A stretch of DNA of 64,000 bases, taken from Oryzomonas japonica (lineage in GTDB: Bacteria > Desulfobacterota > Desulfuromonadia > Geobacterales > Pseudopelobacteraceae). The notes beneath the pieces are model-generated. The model searched no databases and was not told the origin of the DNA. It saw only the letters and a list, made by a program, of their open reading frames with translations. The position numbers and the translations under genes were made by a program. Positions 15,445-24,115 of this stretch are shown one piece after another (the first letter of the stretch is position 1; every line of letters starts with the position of its first letter). Where the stretch lies: contig NZ_VZQZ01000004.1 in NCBI RefSeq assembly GCF_008802365.1, forward strand, positions 271,728-335,727, given 5' to 3'.

Positions 15445-17049
15445 CTACCCCTTCCCAATCAACCTCTTCCACCCGCTCCCGGCCAACTCCACCAACCCGT
15501 TGATGGTGCGGGTGTAAAACTTGCGCACCGGCATGCGGTTGACCAGGACCCTATCGTCCTGCCGCTCCACGGAGATCGGGGCGCCGTGTTCTATGCTCGC
15601 CACTTGGTCGTAATGCTCCCCGTCGATGCCGAAGAGGAAACGGTACTTGACCCCCTCCAGCTTGCAGGCGACGATCAGGATGACCACCTCGGGCCGGCCG
15701 GTCTTGTAGTCGAAACGGGCGGTGGAGGTGACGAAGGAGCCTTCCACCAGCGGTGTTGCCGCCAGCAGCGTGTCCAGGGTCGCGTTCTTGGGCTTGATCT
15801 TGCCCAACGAGGGGAGCCCCCACGGCTTGTACGCCTCGTGGCGACGGCGCTGGTACTGGTCGCTCCGCTCCAGCAGGGTCACCACGTTGTTGTTGATCGG
15901 GCCGCCGATGGAGTGGGACAGGCCGGCGCTGAACCCCTGCTCTTGGATCAGGCGGTGGTTCTCCACGATCTGGATCATGCCGGTGGCCCCCAGGGGGTGG
16001 CCGCGCCCCTTCAGGCCGCCGGTCAGGTTGGTGGGGAAGGCCCCGGTGGGGCCGGTGAGGGAGTCGTCCAGCAGGGCGTCCATGAGGCGGTTGCGGCTGA
16101 CGATCCCCAGGTCCACCAGGTTGATGGGGCCGAAGCCGTTGAAGGGGTCATGCATGTTCACGTGCAGCCGCCCCTCCAGGGTGCGTATGTCCTTGAGGCC
16201 GGCCATGCCGTAGGCGTATCCGGCGGCTATGACCGTGGCGGGGAAGGAGTGGAAGTAGTTGCGGTCGGCGATGGTGGGGATGTCGGTGGCGCTCCCCACG
16301 CCGCTGACCAGCACGTCCTGGGGCTTGGCGGTGAGGATGACCGCCGCCATACCGTCGGACATGGGGCAGTAGTCGTGGTAACGCAGGGGATACCAATAAA
16401 GGTAGTTCTTGCCGCTGGCGATCTGGCGGTAGTACTCCTCCACCTCGATGGTGTTCCTCAAATGTGCGTCCGGGTTCTGGGCGGCAAAGCGCTGGCTCCG
16501 CTGGGTCAAGAGGGCCGCGTAGGCGGTCCACTCCTCGTCGGAAAGCTCCAGCCGTTCCTTGAGGGCCCGGGCCACCAGGGCGCCGCAGGCCGGCATGGTG
16601 AGGCCGAATTCCGATTCCTCGCGGTCGATCACCCCGGCGATGATCCGGGTGGATTCGGTGGTGGAGGCGTCGCTCATCTTCTGGATGCCGATGGCCAACA
16701 CATGGTCGAAGCGCCCCGACGCCACCTCCAGATAGGCGCTCTCGAAGGCCGAGGCGCCGGAGGACGAGGCGGTGTCCACCAGCACGGAGCGGGCCCCGGA
16801 GATGCCGAGTATCCCGGCGATCTTCGCCGCGGTGTTGTCCACCCCGGAAAAGGCGGAAGGGTTCTGGCTCCCCACCACCACCGCCTCGATGTCGCGCCGC
16901 CGCACCGGACTGCCGCCGAACACGGCTTCGCAGCGTTCGGCCATCTCCAAAAAGGAGAGGTTCTCCTTGTCCTTGCCGTTGTAACGCCCCACCGGGGCCA
17001 TCCAGGAGGCGGCCACATAGACCTGCCGGGGACGGAATTGGGTGCTCAT
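15445..17049 (-). CDS. Thiolase-fold protein (SCP2-thiolase type) with C-terminal OB-like domain; catalytic Cys replaced by Ser
   Basis: 534 residues. Residues 1-400 are a thiolase fold related to SCP2/acetyl-CoA acetyltransferases; the His motif GGLKGRGHPLGATG near 345 is intact. The position of the nucleophilic Cys reads DTASSSGASAF near residue 93, so Ser replaces Cys, and the usual C-terminal C-x-GGG is HSIGGP. Residues 420-520 are a DUF35/OB-like acyl-CoA-binding domain, fused here although often a separate subunit. The substitutions make ordinary thiolysis or Claisen condensation doubtful; acyl transfer or binding are alternatives. The RBS GGAGAG is upstream of the ATG. A terminator-like hairpin lies about 30 bases before the start codon. 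Confidence 0.8.
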   Translation of the reverse strand: MSTQFRPRQVYVAASWMAPVGRYNGKDKENLSFLEMAERCEAVFGGSPVRRRDIEAVVVGSQNPSAFSGVDNTAAKIAGILGISGARSVLVDTASSSGASAFESAYLEVASGRFDHVLAIGIQKMSDASTTESTRIIAGVIDREESEFGLTMPACGALVARALKERLELSDEEWTAYAALLTQRSQRFAAQNPDAHLRNTIEVEEYYRQIASGKNYLYWYPLRYHDYCPMSDGMAAVILTAKPQDVLVSGVGSATDIPTIADRNYFHSFPATVIAAGYAYGMAGLKDIRTLEGRLHVNMHDPFNGFGPINLVDLGIVSRNRLMDALLDDSLTGPTGAFPTNLTGGLKGRGHPLGATGMIQIVENHRLIQEQGFSAGLSHSIGGPINNNVVTLLERSDQYQRRRHEAYKPWGLPSLGKIKPKNATLDTLLAATPLVEGSFVTSTARFDYKTGRPEVVILIVACKLEGVKYRFLFGIDGEHYDQVASIEHGAPISVERQDDRVLVNRMPVRKFYTRTINGLVELAGSGWKRLIGKG

Positions 17050-17078
17050 GGTTTCTCTCCTTGTGCACTAAAAGAAAA

Positions 17079-17104
17079 GAGGCGCCCGGCCAGCCGGACG
17101 CCTC
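17079..17104 (-). terminator. Terminator-like hairpin in the leader of the thiolase-fold gene
   Basis: On the minus strand 12-base arms (17093-17104 and 17079-17090, one mismatch) with a two-base loop are followed by TTTTCTTTT. It ends about 20-30 bases before the gene's start. Confidence 0.65.
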
Positions 17105-17197
17105 GTGCGTATTCCAGATCAATCGCTATCAAGCCGTTTTTGCAAGGGGCTTTGGCATTGAACCGGTATCACCGCCCTAGCAGACTATTGAAAACTC

Positions 17198-17320
17198 AGG
17201 TTGTTCAAAAATAGTCAGATCGTCGCACACGCTAGACAAGCCCTGAGGAGGCGTAGCAGCGCTACGCCGCACGAAAGGGCTTTTGAGGACGAAGGCCTGA
17301 TGGCTGTTTTTCAACAACCT
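17198..17320. repeat. Folded inverted-repeat element (MITE-like), about 123 bp
   Basis: Terminal inverted repeats AGGTTGTT.AAAAA.AG.CA (17198-17220 and the complement of 17297-17320) match at most positions. Inside are nested complementary stretches: AAGCCC/GGGCTT and a perfect GGCGTAGC/GCTACGCC palindrome around 17250-17270. No reading frame fits. It lies between the stop of the reductase gene (17322) and the thiolase leader. Such elements are usually moved by a transposase elsewhere in the genome. Confidence 0.7.
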
Positions 17321-17321
17321 C

Positions 17322-18185
17322 CTAGCGCAACGCCTTGATGACCGCCGAGAAATCTTCCTCGCCCCAGCCGGCGTCCACCGCTTTTTCGTAGACCTTGCTG
17401 GCCGCTTCCGCCGTGGGCAGGTTCAGGCCCATGAGGCGTGCCGCATTCAGGACCATGTGGAGCTGCTCGTGGACGTATTTGAGCGCCAGGCTGCGCGTAA
17501 AATCGCCCCGGGCCATGGCCCGACCCTTGAGGTGGAACAGGGGGGAGGCGACACCCCGGGTATCGAGCACTTCGAGGATCTTGTCGGCGGTGAAGCCCAT
17601 CTTGTCGCCCAGCACCAAGCCTTCCGCCAGGACCTGCACCAGTTCGGCCTGCACCATGTTGACGATGAACTTCATCTTGGTGGCGTCGCCCACCTCGCCC
17701 ACATGGATGATGTTGAGCCCGAAGCAGGAAAAGGGCTCGCGGCATCTCCCCACCAGGGACGGATCGCCGCCGGTAACGATGGTCAGAAGCCCGTTGGCCG
17801 CATGCTCCTTGCTCCCCCAGACCGGGGCGTCCAGATACAGAACCCGTTTCTTGGCGCACTCGTCGGCCATCTTCATGGTGGTATCCAGGGAGTGGGAACC
17901 CATGTCAGCCAGGATCGTCCCCCCGCCGATGCCGGCAAGGATACCGTCCTCGCCGAAGAAGAGACGCCCCAATTCCTCACCTTCCGGGACGATGGCGATA
18001 ACCAGGTCGCGGTCCCGTGCGGCTTCGGCGGCCGACGTTGCGGCTTCGGCGCCCAACTCCACCAGCCTGCTCACGGCGGAGGGGTCCGTATCGAAAACCG
18101 TCAGCTCATAACTTCCCTTGGACAGGTTGGCGGCCATGTGCCGGCCAACGGTACCAAGCCCGATGAATCCGATTTTTCTCAACAT
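17322..18185 (-). CDS. NAD(P)-dependent beta-hydroxyacid dehydrogenase (3-hydroxyisobutyrate dehydrogenase family)
   Basis: 287 residues, the family length. The dinucleotide-binding loop GFIGLGTVGRHMAANL starts at residue 5; the substrate motif DAPVWGSKEHAANG is near 119 (family DAPVSGG) and the catalytic Lys is in ATKMKFIVNMV near 170. An Asp (FDTDP) after strand 2 argues for NAD over NADP. Family members reduce short aldehydes or keto acids, for example succinic semialdehyde or glyoxylate; the exact substrate cannot be told. AGGAGGCGCAAAA precedes the ATG and TATAAT (minus strand, 18215-18210) is a candidate -10. Single gene. Confidence 0.88.
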   Translation of the reverse strand: MLRKIGFIGLGTVGRHMAANLSKGSYELTVFDTDPSAVSRLVELGAEAATSAAEAARDRDLVIAIVPEGEELGRLFFGEDGILAGIGGGTILADMGSHSLDTTMKMADECAKKRVLYLDAPVWGSKEHAANGLLTIVTGGDPSLVGRCREPFSCFGLNIIHVGEVGDATKMKFIVNMVQAELVQVLAEGLVLGDKMGFTADKILEVLDTRGVASPLFHLKGRAMARGDFTRSLALKYVHEQLHMVLNAARLMGLNLPTAEAASKVYEKAVDAGWGEEDFSAVIKALR

Positions 18186-18320
18186 TTTTGCGCCTCCTGA
18201 GATAGCGTTATTATATAGATGATGGGGGATTTTACCTAATAATCATAGCGCTGGCAACCAACAAATCGTTATTCAAACGGTATTTTAAAACAATGTGACA
18301 CACAAACGGCGTAATCGGCG

Positions 18321-18977
18321 TCAGCGGGATTGGGCAACGCCGACGCGCGAGCAGAGATCGCTCAGGCGGCAGACGGAGCAGCGGGGCGATACGGGGTGGC
18401 AGAGGTTCTGGCCGAAGGCCACCAGCAAGTCGTTGATTTCGATCCAGTATTCCGGCGGGAGCAGGGCGCGCAGCGCCATTTCGGTGGCGTCGGGGTTCTT
18501 GGTCGCCACGTATCCCCAGCGGTTGCAGATGCGATGGACGTGGGTATCGACGCAGATACCCGGCTTGCCGAACCCCAGGGTGAGCACCAGATTGGCGGTC
18601 TTGCGCCCCACGCCCCGAAAGGCGAGCAGTGCGTCCAGGCTGTCCGGCACCCTGCCGCCGTACTCCGCCACCAGGCGGCGGGAGATCTCCAGAATCTGCT
18701 CGGCCTTGGTACGGTAGAACCCGGCCGGGTAGATCAGGCGGGCGATCTCCTCTGCCGGAAGCCCTTCCATCGCCTCGGGGGTAGGGGCGCGGTCGAAGAG
18801 CCGGGCGGAGGCCTGGGTCGTCACCTCGTCCTTGGTGCGCAGGGAGATGATGCAGGAAATGAGCACCTTGAAAGGGCTGCGGCTGGCTTCGGCAACCACG
18901 GTGACCGAGGGGGTGCGCCACGCCCGGGCCTCTTCGCGCAGGATGGCCATGGCGCGGTGTATATCGTCCGGTTTCAT
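18321..18977 (-). CDS. nth: Endonuclease III (HhH-GPD base-excision glycosylase)
   Basis: 218 residues from the ATG at 18977. The helix-hairpin-helix [16 protein letters not shown] has the catalytic Lys, and [13 protein letters not shown] has the catalytic Asp. A [4Fe-4S] cluster is formed by the C-terminal Cys in [17 protein letters not shown]. Nth removes oxidised pyrimidines and nicks AP sites. The upstream start at 19070 is rejected because the extra 31 residues are unlike the family. No strong ribosome site is visible. It is divergent from the PHP gene starting at 19055. Confidence 0.95.
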   Translation of the reverse strand: MKPDDIHRAMAILREEARAWRTPSVTVVAEASRSPFKVLISCIISLRTKDEVTTQASARLFDRAPTPEAMEGLPAEEIARLIYPAGFYRTKAEQILEISRRLVAEYGGRVPDSLDALLAFRGVGRKTANLVLTLGFGKPGICVDTHVHRICNRWGYVATKNPDATEMALRALLPPEYWIEINDLLVAFGQNLCHPVSPRCSVCRLSDLCSRVGVAQSR

Positions 18978-19054
18978 GGCAAAATAGTACCCGAAGGCGG
19001 CCGGCCATGCAATAGCGCTTTTACTTTTCTGCGGCACCGGGCTACTATACCGGT

Positions 19055-19936
19055 ATGACAACGGAACCATCTGCCTACATAGACCTGCACGTCCACTCCA
19101 GTTTTTCCGACGGCGCCTTTACCCCCTCCCAGGTGGTGGAGCGGGCGGCAAGGGAGGGATTGCGCGCCATCGCCATTGCGGACCACGACTCGGTGGCCGG
19201 CGTGCCGGAGGGGATCGCCGCCGGGGCGGAACGGGGCCTGGAGGTGATCCCGGCCATCGAGCTTTCGGTGCAGTTCAAGACCTACAAGGACGTACACCTG
19301 CTGGGATACGGCATGGATTGGGGCGACCGCGGGTTTCTGGAGCACTTGGGCCTTCTGCGCGAACGGCGGGAGTTGCGGAGCCACGACATCCTGGCCGCGG
19401 TGAACGAACGCCTGGCGGGGGAGGGGCGGGCGGTCATCGGGTTTGAAGAGGTGGCGATACATGCCCGAGGCGCCATCGGCCGGCCCCACATCGCCCGGGC
19501 CATGATCGGGCGGGGCTATGTGGATTCGGTCGAGGAGGCTTTCCGCCGTTATCTGGTCCCCTGCAACGTTCCCAAGCGCTACTGGCCCATGGACGACGCC
19601 ATCGCCACCATCAGGCGGCTGGGTGGGGTAGCGGTCCTCGCCCACCCGACCAGTGTCAGCACCCTGCGGCCCGAGTTGCGCAGCATCATCACGGAATTGG
19701 CGGAGCTGGGGCTGGACGGTATCGAGGTATTCAACAACATGGCACTGCCGGAGGAGATGTCGGTGCTGCAACGGATTGCCGGGGACCGGGGGCTGCTGAT
19801 GACCGGCGGCTCGGATTTTCACGGCATCGAAGAGGGGCAGGAACTGGGAAGGGGGCGAGGCGGCATCCGTTTCGAGGATACCCTGCTCACCCCCCTGAAG
19901 GCTCGTCTTGAACAGCGGAAGGTTGAGAGGTCCTGA
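19055..19936 (+). CDS. PHP-domain phosphoesterase (TrpH/RNase AM-like)
   Basis: 293 residues. Metal-binding motifs are [13 protein letters not shown] near residue 10, IADHDSVAG near 41, PAIELSV near 66, and the C-terminal HPTS and GSDFHG. This is the two-domain arrangement of the TrpH/RNase AM group, in which an insertion (residues 100-150) carries extra helices. Those enzymes are 5'-3' exonucleases or hydrolyse 3',5'-bisphosphates; which one is not determined. It ends one base before the convergent kinase-BON gene. Confidence 0.88.
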   Translation: MTTEPSAYIDLHVHSSFSDGAFTPSQVVERAAREGLRAIAIADHDSVAGVPEGIAAGAERGLEVIPAIELSVQFKTYKDVHLLGYGMDWGDRGFLEHLGLLRERRELRSHDILAAVNERLAGEGRAVIGFEEVAIHARGAIGRPHIARAMIGRGYVDSVEEAFRRYLVPCNVPKRYWPMDDAIATIRRLGGVAVLAHPTSVSTLRPELRSIITELAELGLDGIEVFNNMALPEEMSVLQRIAGDRGLLMTGGSDFHGIEEGQELGRGRGGIRFEDTLLTPLKARLEQRKVERS

Positions 19937-20764
19937 TCAGCTTCGATCCTTGTAGGCCTTGTAATTGACCACCTGGATGTCTTCCTGCACCGACTTGACC
20001 CCCTTGACCGACCCGGCGATTCTGATGGCTTCCCGTTTTTCCTGTTCCGAGGCCAGGTAGCCGCTGAGATTCACCTTTCCCTTGGCAACCTCGATGGTGA
20101 AGGGGCGGTAGTCCAGGTCGGCCGAATTCAGCAGGGCGGTCTCGATCTTCTTCATCAGGATGGTGTTGTCGATCAACTCCGTTGCGCCCTTATCCGCTTC
20201 CTTGAGGTGGTGATCCTTGGCCGCAGCCACGATGCACTCCACAATGGCCTCTTCCGACATGCGCGACGTGTTGAACACCAGATCGTATCCCAGCGGGTCG
20301 TGCCAGTCCCGGTCGAAATAGAAATGGATGAAGCCGCCCCGTTGGTGGTCGCTGCGGCGGATCATGGACTTGGCCAGGTCGGGGTCGATCCATTCGCGCT
20401 CGGCGAAGCGTTCGGCCCGCTCTTCGAAATCGGCGATAAAACGGAGCCTGAGAACGTTGCGGCACTCCTTGAGCAGGTCCTGGCCGCCGCGGCCGTACAG
20501 GATTACGTTCCCCTTGCGGGCGAAATCCAGCAGGATGAGTTCCACCGAGTTGAGAGCCGCGGCCCGTTTGCGGTCTTCGGCCGTGATGTAGGAGGGTGGC
20601 TTTTCGTCAACCATCTGGAGCATGTCGGTCGTAAGGCCGTATTTGGAGGCGATGGCGCCGATCCGGGCGCCGTCCACAAAGGTGTACTTGAGTCGCTTGG
20701 CAACCTCTTCCGCAATGTGATACGCCCCGGTACCCATTTCCCGTGAAAATGTGATGACTGCCAT
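19937..20764 (-). CDS. Cytidylate kinase-like protein with C-terminal BON domain
   Basis: 275 residues from the ATG at 20764, preceded by GGGAGG at six bases. Residues 1-180 are a cytidylate-kinase-like P-loop fold (PF13189 type) with FSREMGTGAYHIAEEVAKRL in place of the classical Walker A and YGRGGQDLL near 95. Residues 205-272 are a BON domain (AKGKVNLSGYLASEQEKREA; GSVKGVKSVQEDIQVVN), normally a lipid or protein binding module. The fusion is uncommon and the phosphate acceptor is unknown. It overlaps nothing and has its own upstream region. Confidence 0.82.
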   Translation of the reverse strand: MAVITFSREMGTGAYHIAEEVAKRLKYTFVDGARIGAIASKYGLTTDMLQMVDEKPPSYITAEDRKRAAALNSVELILLDFARKGNVILYGRGGQDLLKECRNVLRLRFIADFEERAERFAEREWIDPDLAKSMIRRSDHQRGGFIHFYFDRDWHDPLGYDLVFNTSRMSEEAIVECIVAAAKDHHLKEADKGATELIDNTILMKKIETALLNSADLDYRPFTIEVAKGKVNLSGYLASEQEKREAIRIAGSVKGVKSVQEDIQVVNYKAYKDRS

Positions 20765-20878
20765 CAATAACCTCCCTGCAGGATGAGCGTTGCCAGCGCT
20801 ATATAACACGTTGGGGTTGTGTATACAAGAGGACAGTGATAATCTGGTGCCCTGAAATGATTCATCGGGGAGGCTCCG

Positions 20879-21478
20879 CTGCCGGACTACTGCGTCTTCA
20901 TACTCCGTTTCCTGATCTTTGCCGCCGCGCATTCCCTGTTTGCCGCAACCGGGATCAAGGAAATCATCGCCCGGCTGTGCCATGGCGAACCACGGGGCTA
21001 CCGCCTGGCCTACAACCTGTTCTCCCTGGCGCTGTTCGGCTGGGTGATGGCCGCCTTCCGCTCATCACCGGTGCTCTACTTCGCCCCCGGCGTCTGGAGT
21101 CTGGTCATGTACCTGGGCCAACTCGTCTGCGGGGTGATCCTGGTGGATTGCCTGCGCCGGACCGGGGCGGGCGACTTCCTCGGCATCAGCCAGCTCGGTT
21201 CTGGCCGGGCCGAAGGCCCCCGCCTGGTTACCGACGGCTACTACGCCATGGTGCGCCACCCCCTGTACCTCTTCTCCACCGCCTTCCTCCTCCTCAACCC
21301 GGTCATGACCGCCCAGTGGCTCCTGTTGACGATCCTTTCGGCCGCCTATTTCGTCATCGGCGGCCTGATCGAGGAACGCCGCCTCCTGGCGGAGTTCGGC
21401 GACGAATACCGCCGGTATCGCCAGCAGACCCCCTTCATCATCCCCGCGGCCAGGGTCAGGCGACCGCATTCACCTTGA
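20879..21478 (+). CDS. Isoprenylcysteine carboxyl methyltransferase / PEMT-like membrane protein, probable CTG start
   Basis: Frame 20861-21478 encodes a multi-span membrane protein with the C-terminal ICMT/PEMT core RHPLYLFSTAFLL and EERRLLAEFGDEYRRY near residues 125-180. Hydrophobic segments begin at once (PDYCVFILRFLIFAAAHSLF), so the gene must start before the first in-frame ATG at 21044. No ATG, GTG or TTG exists between the stop at 20858 and that point, but GGGGAGG (20867-20873) lies exactly five bases before CTG at 20879. The 199-residue product then has five or six spans. The family methylates carboxyl groups or lipids with SAM. It overlaps the convergent mgtC gene by 23 bases. Confidence 0.75.
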   Translation: MPDYCVFILRFLIFAAAHSLFAATGIKEIIARLCHGEPRGYRLAYNLFSLALFGWVMAAFRSSPVLYFAPGVWSLVMYLGQLVCGVILVDCLRRTGAGDFLGISQLGSGRAEGPRLVTDGYYAMVRHPLYLFSTAFLLLNPVMTAQWLLLTILSAAYFVIGGLIEERRLLAEFGDEYRRYRQQTPFIIPAARVRRPHSP

Positions 21479-22157
21479 CGGCCACATCCCTGATGCCGCT
21501 TATGGCCGAAACGCTCTCCAGGGCGTCGACAGCCAGTTTCTGTCCGTGCAGCTTGAGCTGGAATTCGTAGACCAGGAGTCCCGCAATCGGGCGTCGCTCC
21601 ATGCCGAGCAGCGTCATCTTGTAGCCGCATGCCTGGACCGCCAGGGTGATCCGTTCGAGTTGCCCGTCGCAGTCGTCGCTGTGGACCGTGAGGATGGCGT
21701 AGGTGTCCCGGGAGAGCATCCCCTCGATCTTTTTCAGCGCAATGAGGCTCACGAGCGCAATGGCGGTCACCAGGGCCGAGAGCGCGAACAGGCCGACGCC
21801 GCAGGCGACCCCCACGGCCGCGGCGACCCAGAGGCAGGCCGCGGTGGTCAAGCCCCGCACCGATGTCCGCTCCCTGATGATAGCGCCGGCCCCTAAAAAA
21901 CCGATCCCCGTCACCACTTGGGCCGCCACCCGGCCGGCATCAATCCCCACCGGCAGCACGCCGCCGAAGTTGCCGAACATGCGATAAAAGCTGATGGAAA
22001 CGGCCACGAACAGGGCTGAGCCGAGGGATACCAACAGGTGGGTCCTGAAACCGGCCGGCCGGCCGTGAATCTCCCGTTCCAGGCCGATCAGCGCGCCGAA
22101 CAGCGCCGCCAGCAGGAGGCGCCCCATCATCTGGTAGTCGAAATCGACGGGCGTCAT
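21456..22157 (-). CDS. MgtC/SapB-family membrane protein
   Basis: 233 residues. The N-terminal half has the MgtC membrane core: LLLAALFGALIGLEREIHGRPAGFRTHLLV with a conserved ER/GLR-type pattern, then GAGAIIRERTSVRGLTTAA. The C-terminal part from about 150 is a soluble ACT-like domain (YAILTVHSDDCDGQLERI). MgtC proteins inhibit ATP synthase or support magnesium starvation survival in pathogens; the role in free-living bacteria is unclear. The gene starts inside the end of the GTPase gene (four-base overlap), so it belongs to the 24-21.4 kb minus-strand operon. Confidence 0.88.
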   Translation of the reverse strand: MTPVDFDYQMMGRLLLAALFGALIGLEREIHGRPAGFRTHLLVSLGSALFVAVSISFYRMFGNFGGVLPVGIDAGRVAAQVVTGIGFLGAGAIIRERTSVRGLTTAACLWVAAAVGVACGVGLFALSALVTAIALVSLIALKKIEGMLSRDTYAILTVHSDDCDGQLERITLAVQACGYKMTLLGMERRPIAGLLVYEFQLKLHGQKLAVDALESVSAISGIRDVAVKVNAVA

Positions 22158-23056
22158 GGCGCGTCGGTATCCGGCCCGACGGCGACCGTCAGCACGAGCC
22201 GCCGCGTCTGCCCGTGGAGGGAGATGGCGAGGGGAATCCGCACGCTGCCGTCGGCCTGGGGCACCGCCTCAGCCGCCTGCGTCACCCGGAGATCGCCCGG
22301 GGACTCCGGTTCCGACGGCAGGGGGGCATCGGCCGCCTCTTCACCGTCCGTGGGGGGAGGCGGGCTCGGGGCAGAGGCTTCGCCGAGGAGGCTGTCGGGC
22401 TGCGCGGGCGGGGCCGCGGCCTGGGGAGCGGCCACGGAGGAGGGGGGGAGGGGGGCCGGTTCGGCTTGCAGGGTGTGTTCCGCGCCGACCCGTTCCATGA
22501 TCTGGCGGGAGAGGACCGAGAATGTTTCCAGCACCCCCTCGCCGTTCAGGGCCGTGGAGAGGCAGGCCGTGAGGTGCTCCACCTCCAGTTGGGCCGCGGT
22601 TGTCGTCGCATTCGTCGCCCCGGCCCGGTCCACCTTGTTCACCTGCAGGACCGCCGGCATGTCGTTCAGGCTCATGCCGTATGAGGCCAGGTAATCGCGC
22701 AAACGCTCGATACTCTGCTTTCCCGTCGCCGTGGCGTCTGCGGCATCGACCACCAGCACCACCCCGTCCGCCCCCTTGAGGGTCATCTTCCAGGCTGCGG
22801 GATTGGCGACCCGGCCCGGCAGGGTATAGATGTGGAAACGGATGCGGTAACCGCCGAACACCGGTTGCTCGAACGGGCAGAAATCGAAGAAGAGCAGCGA
22901 GCCGCCGCTGGCCGGCAGTGTTTTCAGTTCGCCGCGCAGCGACGGCTTGATCCTTTCGTACAGGTAGCGCAACGAGGTGCCTTTGCCGGCCCCCTCATGC
23001 CCGTAGTAGACAATCTTGGCGTTGATCTCGCGTTTGGCGTTGTTGATAATGGCCAT
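22154..23056 (-). CDS. Ras-like small GTPase (MglA-related) with Pro/Ala-rich C-terminal extension
   Basis: 300 residues. The first 185 form a GTPase fold: KIVYYGHEGAGKGTSL near residue 14 (G1), TLPGRVANPAAW in place of DxxGQ (G3), and LQVNKVDRAG (G4). The residue after the P-loop Lys is Gly rather than Ser/Thr, and the G3 Asp is absent, so ordinary GTP hydrolysis is doubtful. Residues 190-250 are a Pro/Ala/Glu-rich linker and the last 45 residues a small beta-rich segment. MglA relatives control polarity and motility. It overlaps mgtC and follows the gene at 24028. Confidence 0.78.
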   Translation of the reverse strand: MAIINNAKREINAKIVYYGHEGAGKGTSLRYLYERIKPSLRGELKTLPASGGSLLFFDFCPFEQPVFGGYRIRFHIYTLPGRVANPAAWKMTLKGADGVVLVVDAADATATGKQSIERLRDYLASYGMSLNDMPAVLQVNKVDRAGATNATTTAAQLEVEHLTACLSTALNGEGVLETFSVLSRQIMERVGAEHTLQAEPAPLPPSSVAAPQAAAPPAQPDSLLGEASAPSPPPPTDGEEAADAPLPSEPESPGDLRVTQAAEAVPQADGSVRIPLAISLHGQTRRLVLTVAVGPDTDAP

Positions 23057-23134
23057 TCCAGCTCCCGGTTTGTCGATTGAATATCCTCATTGCATGTGCA
23101 GGTGTTTCTATTTTTATCCGTTTTCAGCGGCCAC

Positions 23135-24028
23135 CTAACGTTTTTTGTTGAGCAGCAACCGTTTCGCCTGGGTGGAAATGACCGATGAAACATTCTTGCT
23201 CTTGGCGTAGCCGGCGATATCCTTGTCGCTCAGGGTGGAAAGGTAGCGCAGCGCATTCTGGATCGGCGTGCGGTGATTGTCCACCAGCGCCTTGCGGATA
23301 TTGTAGACCTTGACCCAATCCTTGTTGGCACAGATCAGGCGCATGATCTCGTCGTTCTGGATGCCGGATTTCAACAGGGTTACGACCTCGCCCTCGGTCA
23401 TGCGCGGGTTTTTGACGACGCTCCCCGAAACGAGCTTGTTTGCATCCTTGACCAGGATCGAGCGCCATTCCTTGTCGCCGGTCAGGGCCATCTTGATCTT
23501 CTCGGCAATGCCCAGCACCTGGGCCATTTGATACTTGCTCTGAAATTCCTCGGCGGTCTCATCCACCGGGACATCGGGCTCTTGCGGGGCGGTCTCGGCC
23601 GCTTCCCCGGGTTTGGACTCATGGGGGGGGCTGTCGGCAGGCGGCGCAGCGCCGGCGCGCTGCAGGATGATCCTCTCCAGGAAGGAGCGGGCCGGTGCGG
23701 AAAGCTGTTCGTTTCCCAGGAGCGCTTCCGCAATGCCCTCCCGTTGATGGTGGACCTTGGCGATGGCGTCGAGGAGCGCCGGATGGGCCTCGGACGAACC
23801 GGCCACGACGAGCAGGGTCTCCCCGGGCAGCGAGGAAAATGCCGCCTGCGCCGCAGCCTTGACCGCCGCATCGCCATCCTTCATCAGGCAGAAGATCAGC
23901 ATGAACCGGTCGAACGGCTCCAGTGCAGGGGCATTCCCAATGCCCTGGAGCCGTTCCCCGGCGCTCTGCCCCGGACGGAGGCAGGCCGCCACGGGCGGCG
24001 ATATCTTCAGCTTGATCGTCTCGGCCAT
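23135..24028 (-). CDS. Conserved-looking helical protein, unknown function
   Basis: 297 residues. A helical N-terminal part of about 120 residues (repeat-like, with ERLQGIGNAPALEPFDRFML, then PALLDAIAKVHHQREGIAEALLGNE), an acidic Pro-rich linker at 128-160, and a helical C-terminal part with repeated alternating units (ILVKDANKLVSGSVVKNPRMT; DWVKVYNIRKALVDNHRTPIQNAL). It resembles HEAT-like or FIST-type helical repeats but no family is recognised. It precedes the GTPase gene on the same strand, so it may be a partner of that GTPase. Confidence 0.7.
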   Translation of the reverse strand: MAETIKLKISPPVAACLRPGQSAGERLQGIGNAPALEPFDRFMLIFCLMKDGDAAVKAAAQAAFSSLPGETLLVVAGSSEAHPALLDAIAKVHHQREGIAEALLGNEQLSAPARSFLERIILQRAGAAPPADSPPHESKPGEAAETAPQEPDVPVDETAEEFQSKYQMAQVLGIAEKIKMALTGDKEWRSILVKDANKLVSGSVVKNPRMTEGEVVTLLKSGIQNDEIMRLICANKDWVKVYNIRKALVDNHRTPIQNALRYLSTLSDKDIAGYAKSKNVSSVISTQAKRLLLNKKR

Positions 24029-24070
24029 AATCCTTATATCCTGTGCGATTGTGTCGCTCCCGGCAGGGGG

Positions 24071-24092
24071 GGAGGGCGTAGCGACTACGCCC
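24071..24092. repeat. Hairpin between the SPOR gene and the gene at 24028
   Basis: GGGCGTAG and CTACGCCC pair around a three-base loop within a longer imperfect G/C-rich fold (about 24059-24105). No T-run follows. Confidence 0.4.
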
Positions 24093-24115
24093 CGGCCCCG
24101 CCTGCCGTACTTATG

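Noticed and set aside
15586..17214. 542-residue plus-strand frame opposite the thiolase gene
   Set aside because: Shadow frame; the minus-strand thiolase has clear motifs.
20836..21570. Plus-strand Pro/Arg-rich frame overlapping the ICMT gene
   Set aside because: Wrong frame; the methyltransferase motifs lie in the other frame.
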